From: Sphingobium sp. CCH11-B1
Lineage (GTDB): Bacteria; Pseudomonadota; Alphaproteobacteria; Sphingomonadales; Sphingomonadaceae
DNA length: 64,000 nucleotides
Assembly: GCF_001556865.1 (NCBI RefSeq)
Contig: NZ_LSJY01000001.1
Span: 53,981-117,980, forward strand
Reading direction: 5' to 3'
Shown here: piece by piece, positions 7,375 through 16,666 of the stretch
Numbering within the stretch: position 1 is the stretch's first letter
Layout: each line of letters begins with the position of its first letter
Translations under genes and position numbers: made by a program
Notes under the pieces: generated by a model
The model's database searches: none
What the model saw: only the letters and a program-made list of their open reading frames with translations
What the model was told of the DNA's origin: nothing

Positions 7375-9483
7375 GTGGGCAGGGAACGACAGGCACTTCA
7401 TGTCCGGCGAATGCTGGGTCTGCTGCTGCTTGGCGCGTCTCCCCTTCCGCTCGCAGCCCAGACCACCCCCTCTTCCCCTTCCGCCCCGAACCAGGCGGAA
7501 GAGCCAATCGTCCCCGACGATGAATTCGACGCGCGGATGCCCAAGGTGGAAGGGAGCGATCCGAAAGCCCAGCTTCCCTCGATCGACAGCTGGATCGACC
7601 AGCAAATGCCGTCCCAATCGACGGCGCCGGCCGCATTGCCCCCGGCAACCGAGCCCGCCGAGGATCAGGAACTGGCCCAGCCGCTCCCGCCGCTCGACAG
7701 CGTCACCGTCCCGGTCACCGTCGCGGCGGACAGCGATCCCAATGCCAAGCTGCCGGAAATCCGCTACGCCACGCAGATAGAAGGGTTCGGCAAGACCGGG
7801 CTGGAGGATGAGTTCCGTGGCGAATCCGCGTTGATCGATGGCAAGGGCCGCGCCGACACCGCCACCATGGTGCAGCAGCGCGCCCGCGAGGACGAAAAAC
7901 TGGCGGTGCGGCTGCTCTATTCAGAGGGCTTTTATGATGCCACCGCGCTTTCCAGCCTGGAGCAGGATGGCGACAATGCGCTGAAGGCGGTCGTGTCCGT
8001 GACGCCGGGCAAGCGCTACAAGATCGGCAATATCGTCATCACAGCCGATCCTACCGTCCCGCCCGATCTGGTGCGCGACAGCCTGCCGCTCAAGACCGGC
8101 GACTATATCGTGGCCGCCAATGTCGAAAGCGCGGAGGCCAATGTCGGCGTCCGGCTGCCTGAAAACGGCTATCCCTTCGCCAAGGTCGGGCAGCGCGACA
8201 TATTGCTCGACGCCGCCACCGTCACGGGCGACTATACCCTGCCGGTCGAAGTTGGGCCGCGCGGGTCCTTCCGCCGGATCGTAACCAGCGGCGACAAGCA
8301 GGCGTTCGGCGCCGATCATATGGAAGTCATCAAGCGCTATAAACCGGGCGAGCTGTACGACAGCCGCAAGGTCGATGATTTGCGCAAGGCGCTGGTGGCC
8401 ACCGGCCTCTTCTCCTCCGTGGCGGTGGAACCGGTGCGAACCGGCGAGCCCGGTCCCGACGGCACCGAATATGTCGACCTGTCCGTCGAACAGGAGGCAG
8501 GGCCGCCGCGCACGCTGGCGGGGGAAGCCGGTTACGGCACCGGACAGGGATTCCGCGCGGAAGGGACGTGGACGCACCGCAACCTCTTCCCACCCGAAGG
8601 CGCGCTGATCGCAGGCGTGGTCGCGGGCACCCAGGAACAGGGCGTGTCCGGCACCTTCCGCCGGTCGAACGCGGGAAAGCGCGACAAGACCTTCCAGGCG
8701 GGCGTCACGCTCAATCATCAGAATTACGATGCCTATGAAGCCTTCACCGCCGGCGTGAACATCGGCTGGTCGCGCCAGTCGACACCGATCTTCCAGAAAC
8801 GCTGGACCTACAGCTACGGCGCGGAAATCCTGGGCACCAACGAACAGGTGGTGGTCGACCCCGCGACAGGCGACAAGACGCGCCGCACCTATCTGATCGG
8901 CGGGCTGCCGGTCCAGATCGGCTACGACCGGTCGAACGATTTGCTGAACCCCACCAAGGGATTCCGCGCCAATCTGCGCGCCGAACCGGAAGGGTCGCTG
9001 CAGGGCAATTTCTCGCCCTATCTGCGCGCGACCTTCGACCTCAGCGGCTATTATCCCGTGTCGGACAGCCTGGTGATCGCCGGCCGCGCCCGTGTCGGCA
9101 CGATCAGCGGCGTGGCACGCGACGATGTCGCGCCTTCGCGCCGCATCTATGCCGGCGGCGGCGGATCGGTGCGCGGCTACGGCTATCAGGAACTGGGGCC
9201 CAAGGACGTGAACAACGATCCGATCGGCGGCCGTTCGGTCAACGAATTCGCGGTGGAGGGGCGCTATCGCTTCGGCAATTATGGCGTGGTCGCCTTCGTC
9301 GATGGCGGACAGGTGTATGAAAGCCAGATCCCCAAATTCAGCGACATGCGATATGGCGTGGGCATAGGGGGCCGCTTCTACACCAATTTCGGCCCCTTCC
9401 GCGCCGACATCGCCATGCCGATCGACCGGCAACCGGGCGAATCCAAATTCGCCATCTATATCGGCATTGGGCAGGCCTTCTGA
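7375..9483 (+). CDS. tamA: Outer-membrane translocation and assembly module TamA (BamA/Omp85 family)
   Basis: About 702 residues. The frame is open to an ATG at 7282, but GTG at 7375 with AAAGGGG upstream gives a good signal peptide (RRMLGLLLLGASPLPLAAQ); ATG 7411 is the other choice. After an acidic, Pro-rich stretch come POTRA-type repeats (about residues 170-400), then a C-terminal Omp85 barrel with the GGxxSVRGY-like motif GGGGSVRGYGYQELGP near residue 600 and a terminal Phe. TamA sits in the outer membrane and with TamB helps insert outer-membrane proteins or move phospholipid. The stop overlaps the tamB start (TGATG), so the two are co-translated. Confidence 0.9.
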   Translation: MGRERQALHVRRMLGLLLLGASPLPLAAQTTPSSPSAPNQAEEPIVPDDEFDARMPKVEGSDPKAQLPSIDSWIDQQMPSQSTAPAALPPATEPAEDQELAQPLPPLDSVTVPVTVAADSDPNAKLPEIRYATQIEGFGKTGLEDEFRGESALIDGKGRADTATMVQQRAREDEKLAVRLLYSEGFYDATALSSLEQDGDNALKAVVSVTPGKRYKIGNIVITADPTVPPDLVRDSLPLKTGDYIVAANVESAEANVGVRLPENGYPFAKVGQRDILLDAATVTGDYTLPVEVGPRGSFRRIVTSGDKQAFGADHMEVIKRYKPGELYDSRKVDDLRKALVATGLFSSVAVEPVRTGEPGPDGTEYVDLSVEQEAGPPRTLAGEAGYGTGQGFRAEGTWTHRNLFPPEGALIAGVVAGTQEQGVSGTFRRSNAGKRDKTFQAGVTLNHQNYDAYEAFTAGVNIGWSRQSTPIFQKRWTYSYGAEILGTNEQVVVDPATGDKTRRTYLIGGLPVQIGYDRSNDLLNPTKGFRANLRAEPEGSLQGNFSPYLRATFDLSGYYPVSDSLVIAGRARVGTISGVARDDVAPSRRIYAGGGGSVRGYGYQELGPKDVNNDPIGGRSVNEFAVEGRYRFGNYGVVAFVDGGQVYESQIPKFSDMRYGVGIGGRFYTNFGPFRADIAMPIDRQPGESKFAIYIGIGQAF

Positions 9484-12400
9484 TGGCGCAGGACGACACC
9501 CTCCCCCCTTCCGACGCCGTCGTGGTCCGCGAAAAGCGGCCGCTCTGGCAGAAGATCGCGATTGGCGTCATCGGCCTTGTGGTCGCGCTGTTGCTGCTGG
9601 TCGGCGGGTTGCTGCTCGGCCTCAACACGCAGCCGGGCAAGCGTTTCCTGATCGGCCAGATCGCCGCGCTGCAGATGGAATCGGGGATGAAGATCGAGGT
9701 CGGCCGGATCGAAGGGTCGATCTACAGCGACATGGTCATCCACGATCTGGTGCTGCGCGATCCCAAGGGCGTCTTTGCCGTATCCCCGCGCGTTCACGTG
9801 GTGTGGAAACCGTTCCGTTACGTGAACAACCATATCTCCGTCAGCCTGCTGGAAAGCCCGCTGATCGTGCTGGCGCGCAGTCCTCAGTTCAACGTGACGC
9901 AGAGCGACCCCAACGCGCCGATCCTGCCCGATCTCGACATCGACGTCGACCGGATGAAGATCGCGCGCTTCGTGCTGGCGCGGCCGGTGATCGGGCAGAA
10001 GCGCGAGATCGCGATCGACGGCGTCACTCACATCGCCGACGGCCGCGCGCAGTTGTCCGCCAGCGCCATCGTGGACAGCGGCGATCGGCTGCAGGCGAAG
10101 CTGGACGCCGTGCCGGCACAGAACCGCCTTGCCATGAGCGGCACGCTGACCGCGCCAAAGGATGGCATCATCGCCGCCATGTCCGGCCTGACCGACGGCA
10201 TGACCGCGACCCTGGACGGCCGGGGTAGCTGGCAGGCATGGGACGGACGGATCATCGCACGCACGCCCAAGGGCGAGTTGGCGAACATCGCGCTCGCGGC
10301 CCGCAACGGCAATTTCACGGCCAAGGGTCCGGTGCGCCCCGGCCTGGTTTTCGCCGGGGCGGTGGACCGGCTGACCGGCCCGCAGATGGACGTCGACCTG
10401 TTCGCCGGCCTGAACGAGCGCCGCGTGAACCTCAAGGGCACATTGCGTTCGCCTGCCCTGGCCGCCGACGCACAGGGGTTGATCGACCTTGGCCAAAGCC
10501 GTTTCAGTGCGTTGCGCATCAACGCCGCGCTGCTGACCCCCGGCGCGATCATGGCGAAGGTAAAAGGCCGCGACGTACGCGCCTCCGTCATTCTCGACGG
10601 GCCGATGGCGACCCCCTTCATCGATTATGACCTGAGCGCGAAATATGTCGCCTTCGACGCGACGGGGATCGAAAATCTGAAGGCCAGCGGGCGGGCGGTC
10701 ATCGATGCCGACCGCATCCGCATTCCCGTAAACGCCACCGCCAGCCGGGTGACGGGCCTCAATGCGGCGGCTGGCGGCCTGCTCAACAACCTGCGGGTGA
10801 AGGGCGATTTCGCCTATGCCGCGGGCAAGCTCATCAGCGACAATCTGAAGATCGACAGCGACCGGGTGGACGCGACCGCCATCGTTCTCGCCGATCTTCC
10901 GAACGCCATCTATCGTGGCGCGCTCAAAGGCCGGGTGAACGATTATCGGATCGACGGCGTCGGCATCGTCAACTTGACCACCGATGTCGATCTGGTTCCG
11001 GGGCCCAAGGGCGGCTTTGGCCTTTCGGGCCGTTTCGGCGTGCGGACGGCACGGTGGGAAAATGCCTCCGTCCGCGACTTCCTGGGCGGCAATGCGATCG
11101 CCAGCGGGCGTATCGGCATGACGCCGGAGGGCAAGTTCACCCTCGCCGGCCTCAAGGGCGCGGCACCCAATTTCACCATCCATTCGGGATCGGGCAGTTA
11201 CGATACGGACGGACGGGTCGCCTTCGACGCGCGCGCCTCTTCCAAGCAATATGGCCCGCTGGCGCTGACGGTGCGCGGCACCATGGAGCGGCCCCAGGCC
11301 GTGCTGCGCGCGGCGCGGCCCAATGTTGGCGTGCAACTGACCGATGTGGTGGCGAAGCTGAATGGCGAGGCGGCCGGATACCGGCTGGAGGCGACCGGCG
11401 GATCGCCCTATGGCCCCTTCTTCGCCAATGTGCTGATCCGCACGGCGCAAGGCCCCCTGACCATCGATGTCACCAAGGCGCGGTTCGCGGGCGTCGACAT
11501 GAACGGCCGCATCCAGCAAAGCGCGGCCGGGCCGTTCACCGGCCAGCTTGCCATGAACGGGTCGGGCATTACCGGCGCGGTGCGGCTGGGGGCTGTGGGC
11601 AAGGCGCAGTCGGTGAACCTCAATGCGACGGCCAGCAACGCCAAATTGCCGGGGGAGGCCGATGTCGTGATCGGCCGCGCCATCCTCACCGCATCCATGG
11701 TGCTGACCGATCAGCCACAGGTCCGGGCCGATGTGCAGATCGCCAATGCGGCCTATGGCGACTATATCCTCCGCAAGGCGCGCGGGCGGCTGGACTATAG
11801 CGGCGGACGCGGACGCGCGCAGCTGGTCGCGGACGGTTCCAGCGGCGTTCCCTTCTCGATCGCCGCCAACGCGGCGTTGCGGCCGGACCTTTATGCCGTG
11901 GCGTTGCAGGGACGCGCCGCGAACATCGATTTCCGCCTGGCGCAACCGGCCATCATCCGCAGCGAACAGGGCGGCTACCGGCTGGAACCCGCCACGCTCG
12001 TCCTGCCGCAGGGCCGGGTCGATCTCGCCGGGCGCTTTGGCGGCACGACCGCGATGCAGGCGCGGTTCAAGGATTTCGACCTTGCCATATTGAATATCGC
12101 CGCGCCGGGGCTGGGCGTGACCGGACGGGCGACCGGCGCGCTCGATTTCACGCAGGCAGGCAGCGCCTTCCCGACCGCCACCACGCGCCTGGCCATCAGC
12201 GACTTCCGCCGTTCCAGCCTGACCACTGTATCGAACCCGGTGTCGATGAACGTCGAGGGCAAGCTGTCGGCGGCGGGCGGCGACATGCGCGGGCTCATCC
12301 GCCGGGGCAACGCGACGCTGGGTCGCTTCGTCGCCACCCTTGCGCCCCCCGGAGCCGGCACAAGCTGGTCCGAGCAGTTGCAGAACGCGCCGCTTAGCGG

Positions 12401-13691
12401 CGGCATCCGCTATGCCGGGCCGGCGGACGTGCTCTTTTCCTTCGCGGGTCTTGCCGACCAGCAGTTGACCGGCGGCCTCGCCCTGGCGGCGGATTTCGGG
12501 GGCAGGCTGGGCGCGCCTCGCCTCAATGGCGTGGTCCGCGCCAACGCGCTGACTTATGAGAATGAGACGTTCGGAACGCGGGTCACCCAGATGCGGCTGG
12601 ACGGTCGCTTCACCAATGACCGGTTCGACATCCGTGATTTCTCCGGCCGCGCCGGCGACGGCACCGTGCAGGCATCCGGCACGGTCGGACTGGCGGCGGA
12701 CAGCGGATTTCCGATGAACATCGCGGTCAAGCTGGACCGTGCGAGGCTGGCGCGCAGCGAGGCGATCACCAGCGTCGTCAGCGGCACGATGGCCATTACC
12801 AACAGCGCGGCCGATGGCGGGCTCATAAAGGGCGACCTGACCCTGCCGGAAACACGCTACCGCGTCGCCTGGCAGGGCGGAGCCGACATCCGCCAGCTGA
12901 CCGGCGTCAGGCGCAAGGCCGACAATGCGGATCCCCTTGCCGCGCGCACGGCCGCACGCCGGGAGGCGACCGCGCCGGCCACCTGGAAGCTCGATATCCG
13001 GGTCCGCGCCGACAATGAAATCTACGTGACCGGCATGGGGCTGGATTCCGAATGGAAAACGGACATGCGCGTGACCGGCACGACCGCCGCGCCCCGCGTC
13101 ACCGGCCGGCTGGACGTGCTGCGCGGCCGCTACAGCTTTTCTGGCCACCAGTTCAATCTGGATGAAGGGGCCATCAGCTTCAACGGCCCAATGACCAACC
13201 CGACGCTGAACATCCAGGCGACCACGCGGATCGACACGGTCAGCGCCGGCATCCGGGTATCGGGCAGCGCGCAACAGCCCGACATCGCCTTCATCTCCAC
13301 GCCCACATTGCCGCAGGACGAAATATTGGCGCGCATCCTGTTCGGCGACAATGTTGCGAACCTGTCGGCGGTGCAGGCGGTGCAACTGGCAGCGGCGCTC
13401 AACAGCCTGCGCGGCGGCAGCGGCGGCCTGAACCCGATGGGCAAGCTGCAGGGCGCATCGGGCATCGACCGCATCGGCATCGTCAGCGGCGACGAGGGGA
13501 CCGGGCGTGGCACCTCACTCGCGGTCGGCCAGCATATCTCCAACAATATCTATGTGGAGGTCATCACCGACTCCAAGGGCTTTACCGCCACCCAGCTCGA
13601 AATCGCCCTGTCCCGCGCGTTGAGCCTGCTGTCGAGGACCGGCACCAACGCCGGATCGTCGGCGAACCTGCGATATTCGAAGGACTATTAG
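9483..13691 (+). CDS. tamB: Translocation and assembly module protein TamB
   Basis: A 1402-residue protein with one N-terminal membrane helix (IAIGVIGLVVALLLLVGGLLLGL, about residues 21-43), then a very long beta-rich region typical of AsmA/TamB bridge proteins. The C-terminal domain formerly called DUF490 ends with the conserved features around GRLDVLRGRYSFSGHQFNLDEG and the final aromatic-poor tail. TamB spans the periplasm as a hydrophobic groove anchored in the inner membrane and works with TamA. The ATG overlaps the tamA stop. It converges with the next gene with only nine bases between stops. Confidence 0.92.
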   Translation: MAQDDTLPPSDAVVVREKRPLWQKIAIGVIGLVVALLLLVGGLLLGLNTQPGKRFLIGQIAALQMESGMKIEVGRIEGSIYSDMVIHDLVLRDPKGVFAVSPRVHVVWKPFRYVNNHISVSLLESPLIVLARSPQFNVTQSDPNAPILPDLDIDVDRMKIARFVLARPVIGQKREIAIDGVTHIADGRAQLSASAIVDSGDRLQAKLDAVPAQNRLAMSGTLTAPKDGIIAAMSGLTDGMTATLDGRGSWQAWDGRIIARTPKGELANIALAARNGNFTAKGPVRPGLVFAGAVDRLTGPQMDVDLFAGLNERRVNLKGTLRSPALAADAQGLIDLGQSRFSALRINAALLTPGAIMAKVKGRDVRASVILDGPMATPFIDYDLSAKYVAFDATGIENLKASGRAVIDADRIRIPVNATASRVTGLNAAAGGLLNNLRVKGDFAYAAGKLISDNLKIDSDRVDATAIVLADLPNAIYRGALKGRVNDYRIDGVGIVNLTTDVDLVPGPKGGFGLSGRFGVRTARWENASVRDFLGGNAIASGRIGMTPEGKFTLAGLKGAAPNFTIHSGSGSYDTDGRVAFDARASSKQYGPLALTVRGTMERPQAVLRAARPNVGVQLTDVVAKLNGEAAGYRLEATGGSPYGPFFANVLIRTAQGPLTIDVTKARFAGVDMNGRIQQSAAGPFTGQLAMNGSGITGAVRLGAVGKAQSVNLNATASNAKLPGEADVVIGRAILTASMVLTDQPQVRADVQIANAAYGDYILRKARGRLDYSGGRGRAQLVADGSSGVPFSIAANAALRPDLYAVALQGRAANIDFRLAQPAIIRSEQGGYRLEPATLVLPQGRVDLAGRFGGTTAMQARFKDFDLAILNIAAPGLGVTGRATGALDFTQAGSAFPTATTRLAISDFRRSSLTTVSNPVSMNVEGKLSAAGGDMRGLIRRGNATLGRFVATLAPPGAGTSWSEQLQNAPLSGGIRYAGPADVLFSFAGLADQQLTGGLALAADFGGRLGAPRLNGVVRANALTYENETFGTRVTQMRLDGRFTNDRFDIRDFSGRAGDGTVQASGTVGLAADSGFPMNIAVKLDRARLARSEAITSVVSGTMAITNSAADGGLIKGDLTLPETRYRVAWQGGADIRQLTGVRRKADNADPLAARTAARREATAPATWKLDIRVRADNEIYVTGMGLDSEWKTDMRVTGTTAAPRVTGRLDVLRGRYSFSGHQFNLDEGAISFNGPMTNPTLNIQATTRIDTVSAGIRVSGSAQQPDIAFISTPTLPQDEILARILFGDNVANLSAVQAVQLAAALNSLRGGSGGLNPMGKLQGASGIDRIGIVSGDEGTGRGTSLAVGQHISNNIYVEVITDSKGFTATQLEIALSRALSLLSRTGTNAGSSANLRYSKDY

Positions 13692-13700
13692 GGCGGAGCG

Positions 13701-14483
13701 TCAGTCGGCCGCGGTCACGCGGATCGACTGCGCGTTCATTGTCGCGCCACCGAAGATGGTCATGAAGGCTATGTCGGTGGCGTCCCGCCCCACCGCGATG
13801 CGCACCATTTGATCGACGGGAGCCAGCCCCGTCGCATCGACGATGTGCCAGGCTCCGTCCAGCCAGACTTCCACCACCGCATGGAAATCCGGCGGGTCAA
13901 GGCCCAGGGCATAGACGGACACGAGCCGCGCGGGGATGTCGCGCGAACGGATCAGGGCGGCGGTCAGGTGCGCGAAGTCGCGGCAGACGCCCTGTTGCGC
14001 GACGAAGGTGTCGGCCGCGGTCGTGCTGATGTTCGAACTGCCCGGCTCATAGACGAGGTTGGCATGGACCCATTCGACCAGCGCCCTGACCAGCGGCCCG
14101 CCATCAAGATCGGGGAAATGCCCGCAGACGAAGCTGACGAAACGATCGGCTTCGCAATAGCGGCTGGGCCAGATGAAGGGCAGCACCTCTTCGGGCAGGC
14201 TGGGCAGCGGGCTCTTGGCCAGCGTCGCCAGATCGACGGCGGGCCGATCGACGTCCACGACGGCATGGTAGGTGCTGACCATCCGGCCCGTGCCGGTGCG
14301 GGTCCATGTCCAGCGGCCGACACCGCTGCCGCCCCGCTTGTTGGTGAGCGGCCCTGCATTGTCGATGATGTGTGACTGGATGACGATCTGCTGGTCGGGC
14401 AGCGACGCGGCCTCGACCGCGAGCAGCACGTCGGTGGGTTCGACGAAATCATAGTCGAGTATCGCTTCGATCGCGACGCGCAT
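13701..14483 (-). CDS. Transglutaminase-like family protein
   Basis: A 260-residue cytoplasmic-type protein. It has the N-terminal bacterial transglutaminase-like beta domain, then the core with the catalytic triad in order: Cys in QGVCRDFAHL, His in PPDFHAVVEVWL, and Asp in IVDATGLAP. These proteins are cysteine peptidases or transamidases of unknown substrate and are common in alphaproteobacteria. The start at 14483 (MRVAIEAILDYDFVEP) matches the usual beginning of the family; the frame stays open to 14972 without family-like sequence. There is no clear ribosome binding site, so the start is less sure than the identity. Confidence 0.85.
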   Translation of the reverse strand: MRVAIEAILDYDFVEPTDVLLAVEAASLPDQQIVIQSHIIDNAGPLTNKRGGSGVGRWTWTRTGTGRMVSTYHAVVDVDRPAVDLATLAKSPLPSLPEEVLPFIWPSRYCEADRFVSFVCGHFPDLDGGPLVRALVEWVHANLVYEPGSSNISTTAADTFVAQQGVCRDFAHLTAALIRSRDIPARLVSVYALGLDPPDFHAVVEVWLDGAWHIVDATGLAPVDQMVRIAVGRDATDIAFMTIFGGATMNAQSIRVTAAD

Positions 14484-14837
14484 GGGGTGATGTCCAAATG
14501 TCAGAGGAACGACCGATTCGAGCGGCGTTTGCAGCATCGGGGCGTCGCTGGGTGTTGGCAAGCGGCGTTTGCCTGCCAGGAGCATAAAGGCGTGGTATCG
14601 GTGGAGGCATCCAGCCGGCATCTTGCCGGCGGGCTGTCGCCTTTGCCTGGACGTCTGAACGGACGGATGCCTGAACGCGGCGGCGCCTGCGCCCTTATTC
14701 ACGCCCGCACATCGTCGTGCGCATGATCGCGAGATAGGATTTCCAGCGCTTAACTTCGCATATGTCCCGCAGAATTTGATCTTTCGTTGCGCGGCGGTGA
14801 TCCTATCGGAAAGCGGCTCTCGCCGGTCCCGAACGGT
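14484..14837. other. Gene-free stretch between the transglutaminase gene and the recA terminator
   Basis: I see no convincing gene or structured RNA here. Reading frames on both strands lack ribosome binding sites and family-like sequence. It must contain the promoter of the transglutaminase gene. Confidence 0.5.
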
Positions 14838-14875
14838 AAAAGGCCCGCTGCGCGGGGACACGCGGCGGGCCTTTT
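14838..14875 (-). terminator. Rho-independent terminator after recA
   Basis: AAAAGGCCCGC (14838-14848) and GCGGGCCTTTT (14865-14875) are perfect inverted repeats around a GC-rich loop. Read on the minus strand the stem ends in TTTT, as expected about 75 bases after the recA stop. It would also work on the plus strand. Confidence 0.85.
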
Positions 14876-14949
14876 CGGTGCGTGATGCGCAAGGCGGGCT
14901 CAAGTTCAGAAGCGCGACCGGATGATCCGTCCGGACGCTGCCGTTGAAC

Positions 14950-16023
14950 TTACTCGCCATCATCCTCCGCATCGGGTCCGGTCATCATGCCTTCCGCGAC
15001 AGCTTCGGTCCGGCCGCGAATCGCCTTTTCCAGCTTGTCCGCCATTTCGGGATGTTCGCGCAGGAAAGTCTTGGCGTTCTCCCGCCCCTGTCCGATGCGG
15101 ACGGAGTCGTAGGAGAACCAAGCGCCCGATTTTTCGACCAGCCCGGCCTTCACGCCGATGTCGAGCAGTTCGCCGATCTTGGAAATGCCTTCGCCATACA
15201 TGATGTCGAATTCGACCTGCTTGAAGGGCGGCGCGACCTTGTTCTTCACCACCTTCACGCGCGTCGCGTTGCCGACGATGTCGTCGCGATCCTTGATCTG
15301 GCCGGTGCGGCGAATGTCGAGCCGGACCGAGGCATAGAATTTGAGCGCGTTGCCGCCGGTCGTGGTTTCGGGATTGCCGTACATCACGCCGATCTTCATG
15401 CGCACCTGGTTGATGAAGATCACCATGCACTTGGACCGCGATATCGATCCGGTAAGCTTGCGCAGCGCCTGGCTCATGAGGCGCGCCTGCAGGCCGACAT
15501 GGCTGTCGCCCATCTCGCCCTCAATCTCCGCGCGGGGCACCAGCGCGGCGACCGAGTCCACCACCAGCACGTCGATGGCGTTGGAGCGGACCAGCGTATC
15601 GACGATCTCCAGCGCCTGCTCGCCGGTGTCGGGCTGCGACACGATCAGTTCGTCGATATCGACGCCCAGCTTCCTGGCATAAACGGGATCGAGCGCATGT
15701 TCGGCGTCCACGAACGCCGCCGTGCCGCCGCCCTTCTGCGCTTCGGCGATGGCGTGGAGCGCCAGCGTCGTCTTGCCCGAGCTTTCCGGGCCATAGACTT
15801 CGATGATCCGCCCCTTGGGCAGGCCGCCGATGCCAAGCGCGATGTCGAGACCGAGCGAACCGGTGGAGATCGCCTCGATCTCCAGCTTTTCGCGGCTGCC
15901 CAGCTTCATCGCGCTGCCCTTGCCGAAGGCGCGGTCGATCTGCGCCAGGGCCGCGTCCAATGCTTTCTGTCTGTCCATGTTTCCCGTCTTCTTGGAATCG
16001 ATGAGTGAGAGCAGTGCAGTCAT
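14950..16023 (-). CDS. recA: Recombinase RecA
   Basis: RecA forms filaments on single-stranded DNA, drives strand exchange, and stimulates LexA self-cleavage. The 357 residues include Walker A (GPESSGKT), the [11 protein letters not shown]alker B region, the [20 protein letters not shown]1 region and the [22 protein letters not shown]2 region, and an acidic C-terminus (DAEDDGE). ATG at 16023 has AAGGA about nine bases upstream; ATG 15978 ([11 protein letters not shown]) is the start used in many relatives and has a weaker site. A perfect SOS box lies 75 bases upstream of 16023, and a strong terminator follows. Confidence 0.98.
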   Translation of the reverse strand: MTALLSLIDSKKTGNMDRQKALDAALAQIDRAFGKGSAMKLGSREKLEIEAISTGSLGLDIALGIGGLPKGRIIEVYGPESSGKTTLALHAIAEAQKGGGTAAFVDAEHALDPVYARKLGVDIDELIVSQPDTGEQALEIVDTLVRSNAIDVLVVDSVAALVPRAEIEGEMGDSHVGLQARLMSQALRKLTGSISRSKCMVIFINQVRMKIGVMYGNPETTTGGNALKFYASVRLDIRRTGQIKDRDDIVGNATRVKVVKNKVAPPFKQVEFDIMYGEGISKIGELLDIGVKAGLVEKSGAWFSYDSVRIGQGRENAKTFLREHPEMADKLEKAIRGRTEAVAEGMMTGPDAEDDGE

Positions 16024-16097
16024 CGGCCAGTCCTTCAGTCAAGCGGAGCGCGTGAGTCTCCGGCGCCTGGCGATGATGTATCCTGTTTGTTCCACCA

Positions 16098-16112
16098 GAA
16101 CAAGAGGGGAAC
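16098..16112 (-). promoter_or_regulatory. SOS box (LexA operator) of recA
   Basis: GAAC-AAGAGGG-GAAC on the plus strand (GTTC-N7-GTTC on the coding strand) is the direct-repeat LexA site known from alphaproteobacteria. It lies 75 bases before the recA start at 16023. Confidence 0.88.
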
Positions 16113-16145
16113 GGAAATTTCCTATCAAAGTGGCGAAATGCCGCC

Positions 16146-16502
16146 TCAGCCGCCCAGAACCTTGTCCAGCGCCCGTTCGACCGCGCCGATCGTGAAGGGC
16201 TTGGGCAGGGTCGGCCGGTCCGCATGGCTGGCGGGCAGGTCGTCGGCCATGCCCCCCGTCGCGAAGATGAAGGGGATGTCGGCCTGCGCCAATATGTCGG
16301 CGACGGGCCAGCTCTTTTCGCCCTGCAGATTGCAATCGACCAGCGCCGCGTCGAAGCCGCCCTCCCGCGCATGGGCGCAGGCTTCCTCGACCGTGGCCGC
16401 GACCGCGTGCAGGCGATAGCCGAGCGTGTCGAGATAATCTTCCAGCATCATGCCGATCATCGCTTCATCCTCGACGACCAAAATGCTCTTGCTGTCCGAC
16501 AT
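16146..16502 (-). CDS. Single-domain response regulator (receiver only)
   Basis: A 118-residue CheY-like receiver with no output domain. The acidic pair is in VVEDEAMIG, the phosphoacceptor Asp in AALVDCNLQG, the switch Thr in IFATGG, and the conserved Lys in PTLPKPF. ATG 16502 is used, with GGGGA upstream; the TTG at 16523 extends the frame. It lies between cckA and recA on the same strand, 160 bases after the cckA stop. It might act with CckA or another kinase, but the sequence alone cannot say which. Such single receivers often act in phosphorelays or by protein contact. Confidence 0.9.
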   Translation of the reverse strand: MSDSKSILVVEDEAMIGMMLEDYLDTLGYRLHAVAATVEEACAHAREGGFDAALVDCNLQGEKSWPVADILAQADIPFIFATGGMADDLPASHADRPTLPKPFTIGAVERALDKVLGG

Positions 16503-16666
16503 GATGCAAGTCCCCGTTTCCAATCCCGAATCGCTAGCCGATAGATGGTCCCTTGCCCAGTCAATTCATCTCGACCGAGATCGAGGGTCTGATCCAGGCG
16601 GCGCGGTCGAGGCGCGTCGAGGCAAAGCTGAAGGACGACGAAGGAAAAGTTTCGGGCGATTGAACG

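Noticed and set aside
5456-7780. 774-residue plus-strand reading frame over recJ
   Set aside because: Opposite-strand shadow in high-GC DNA: it is rich in Arg, His and Gln, lacks any domain, and covers the clear recJ gene.
9456-13385. 1309-residue minus-strand reading frame over tamB
   Set aside because: Shadow of tamB with Arg/Gly/His-rich composition and no family features.
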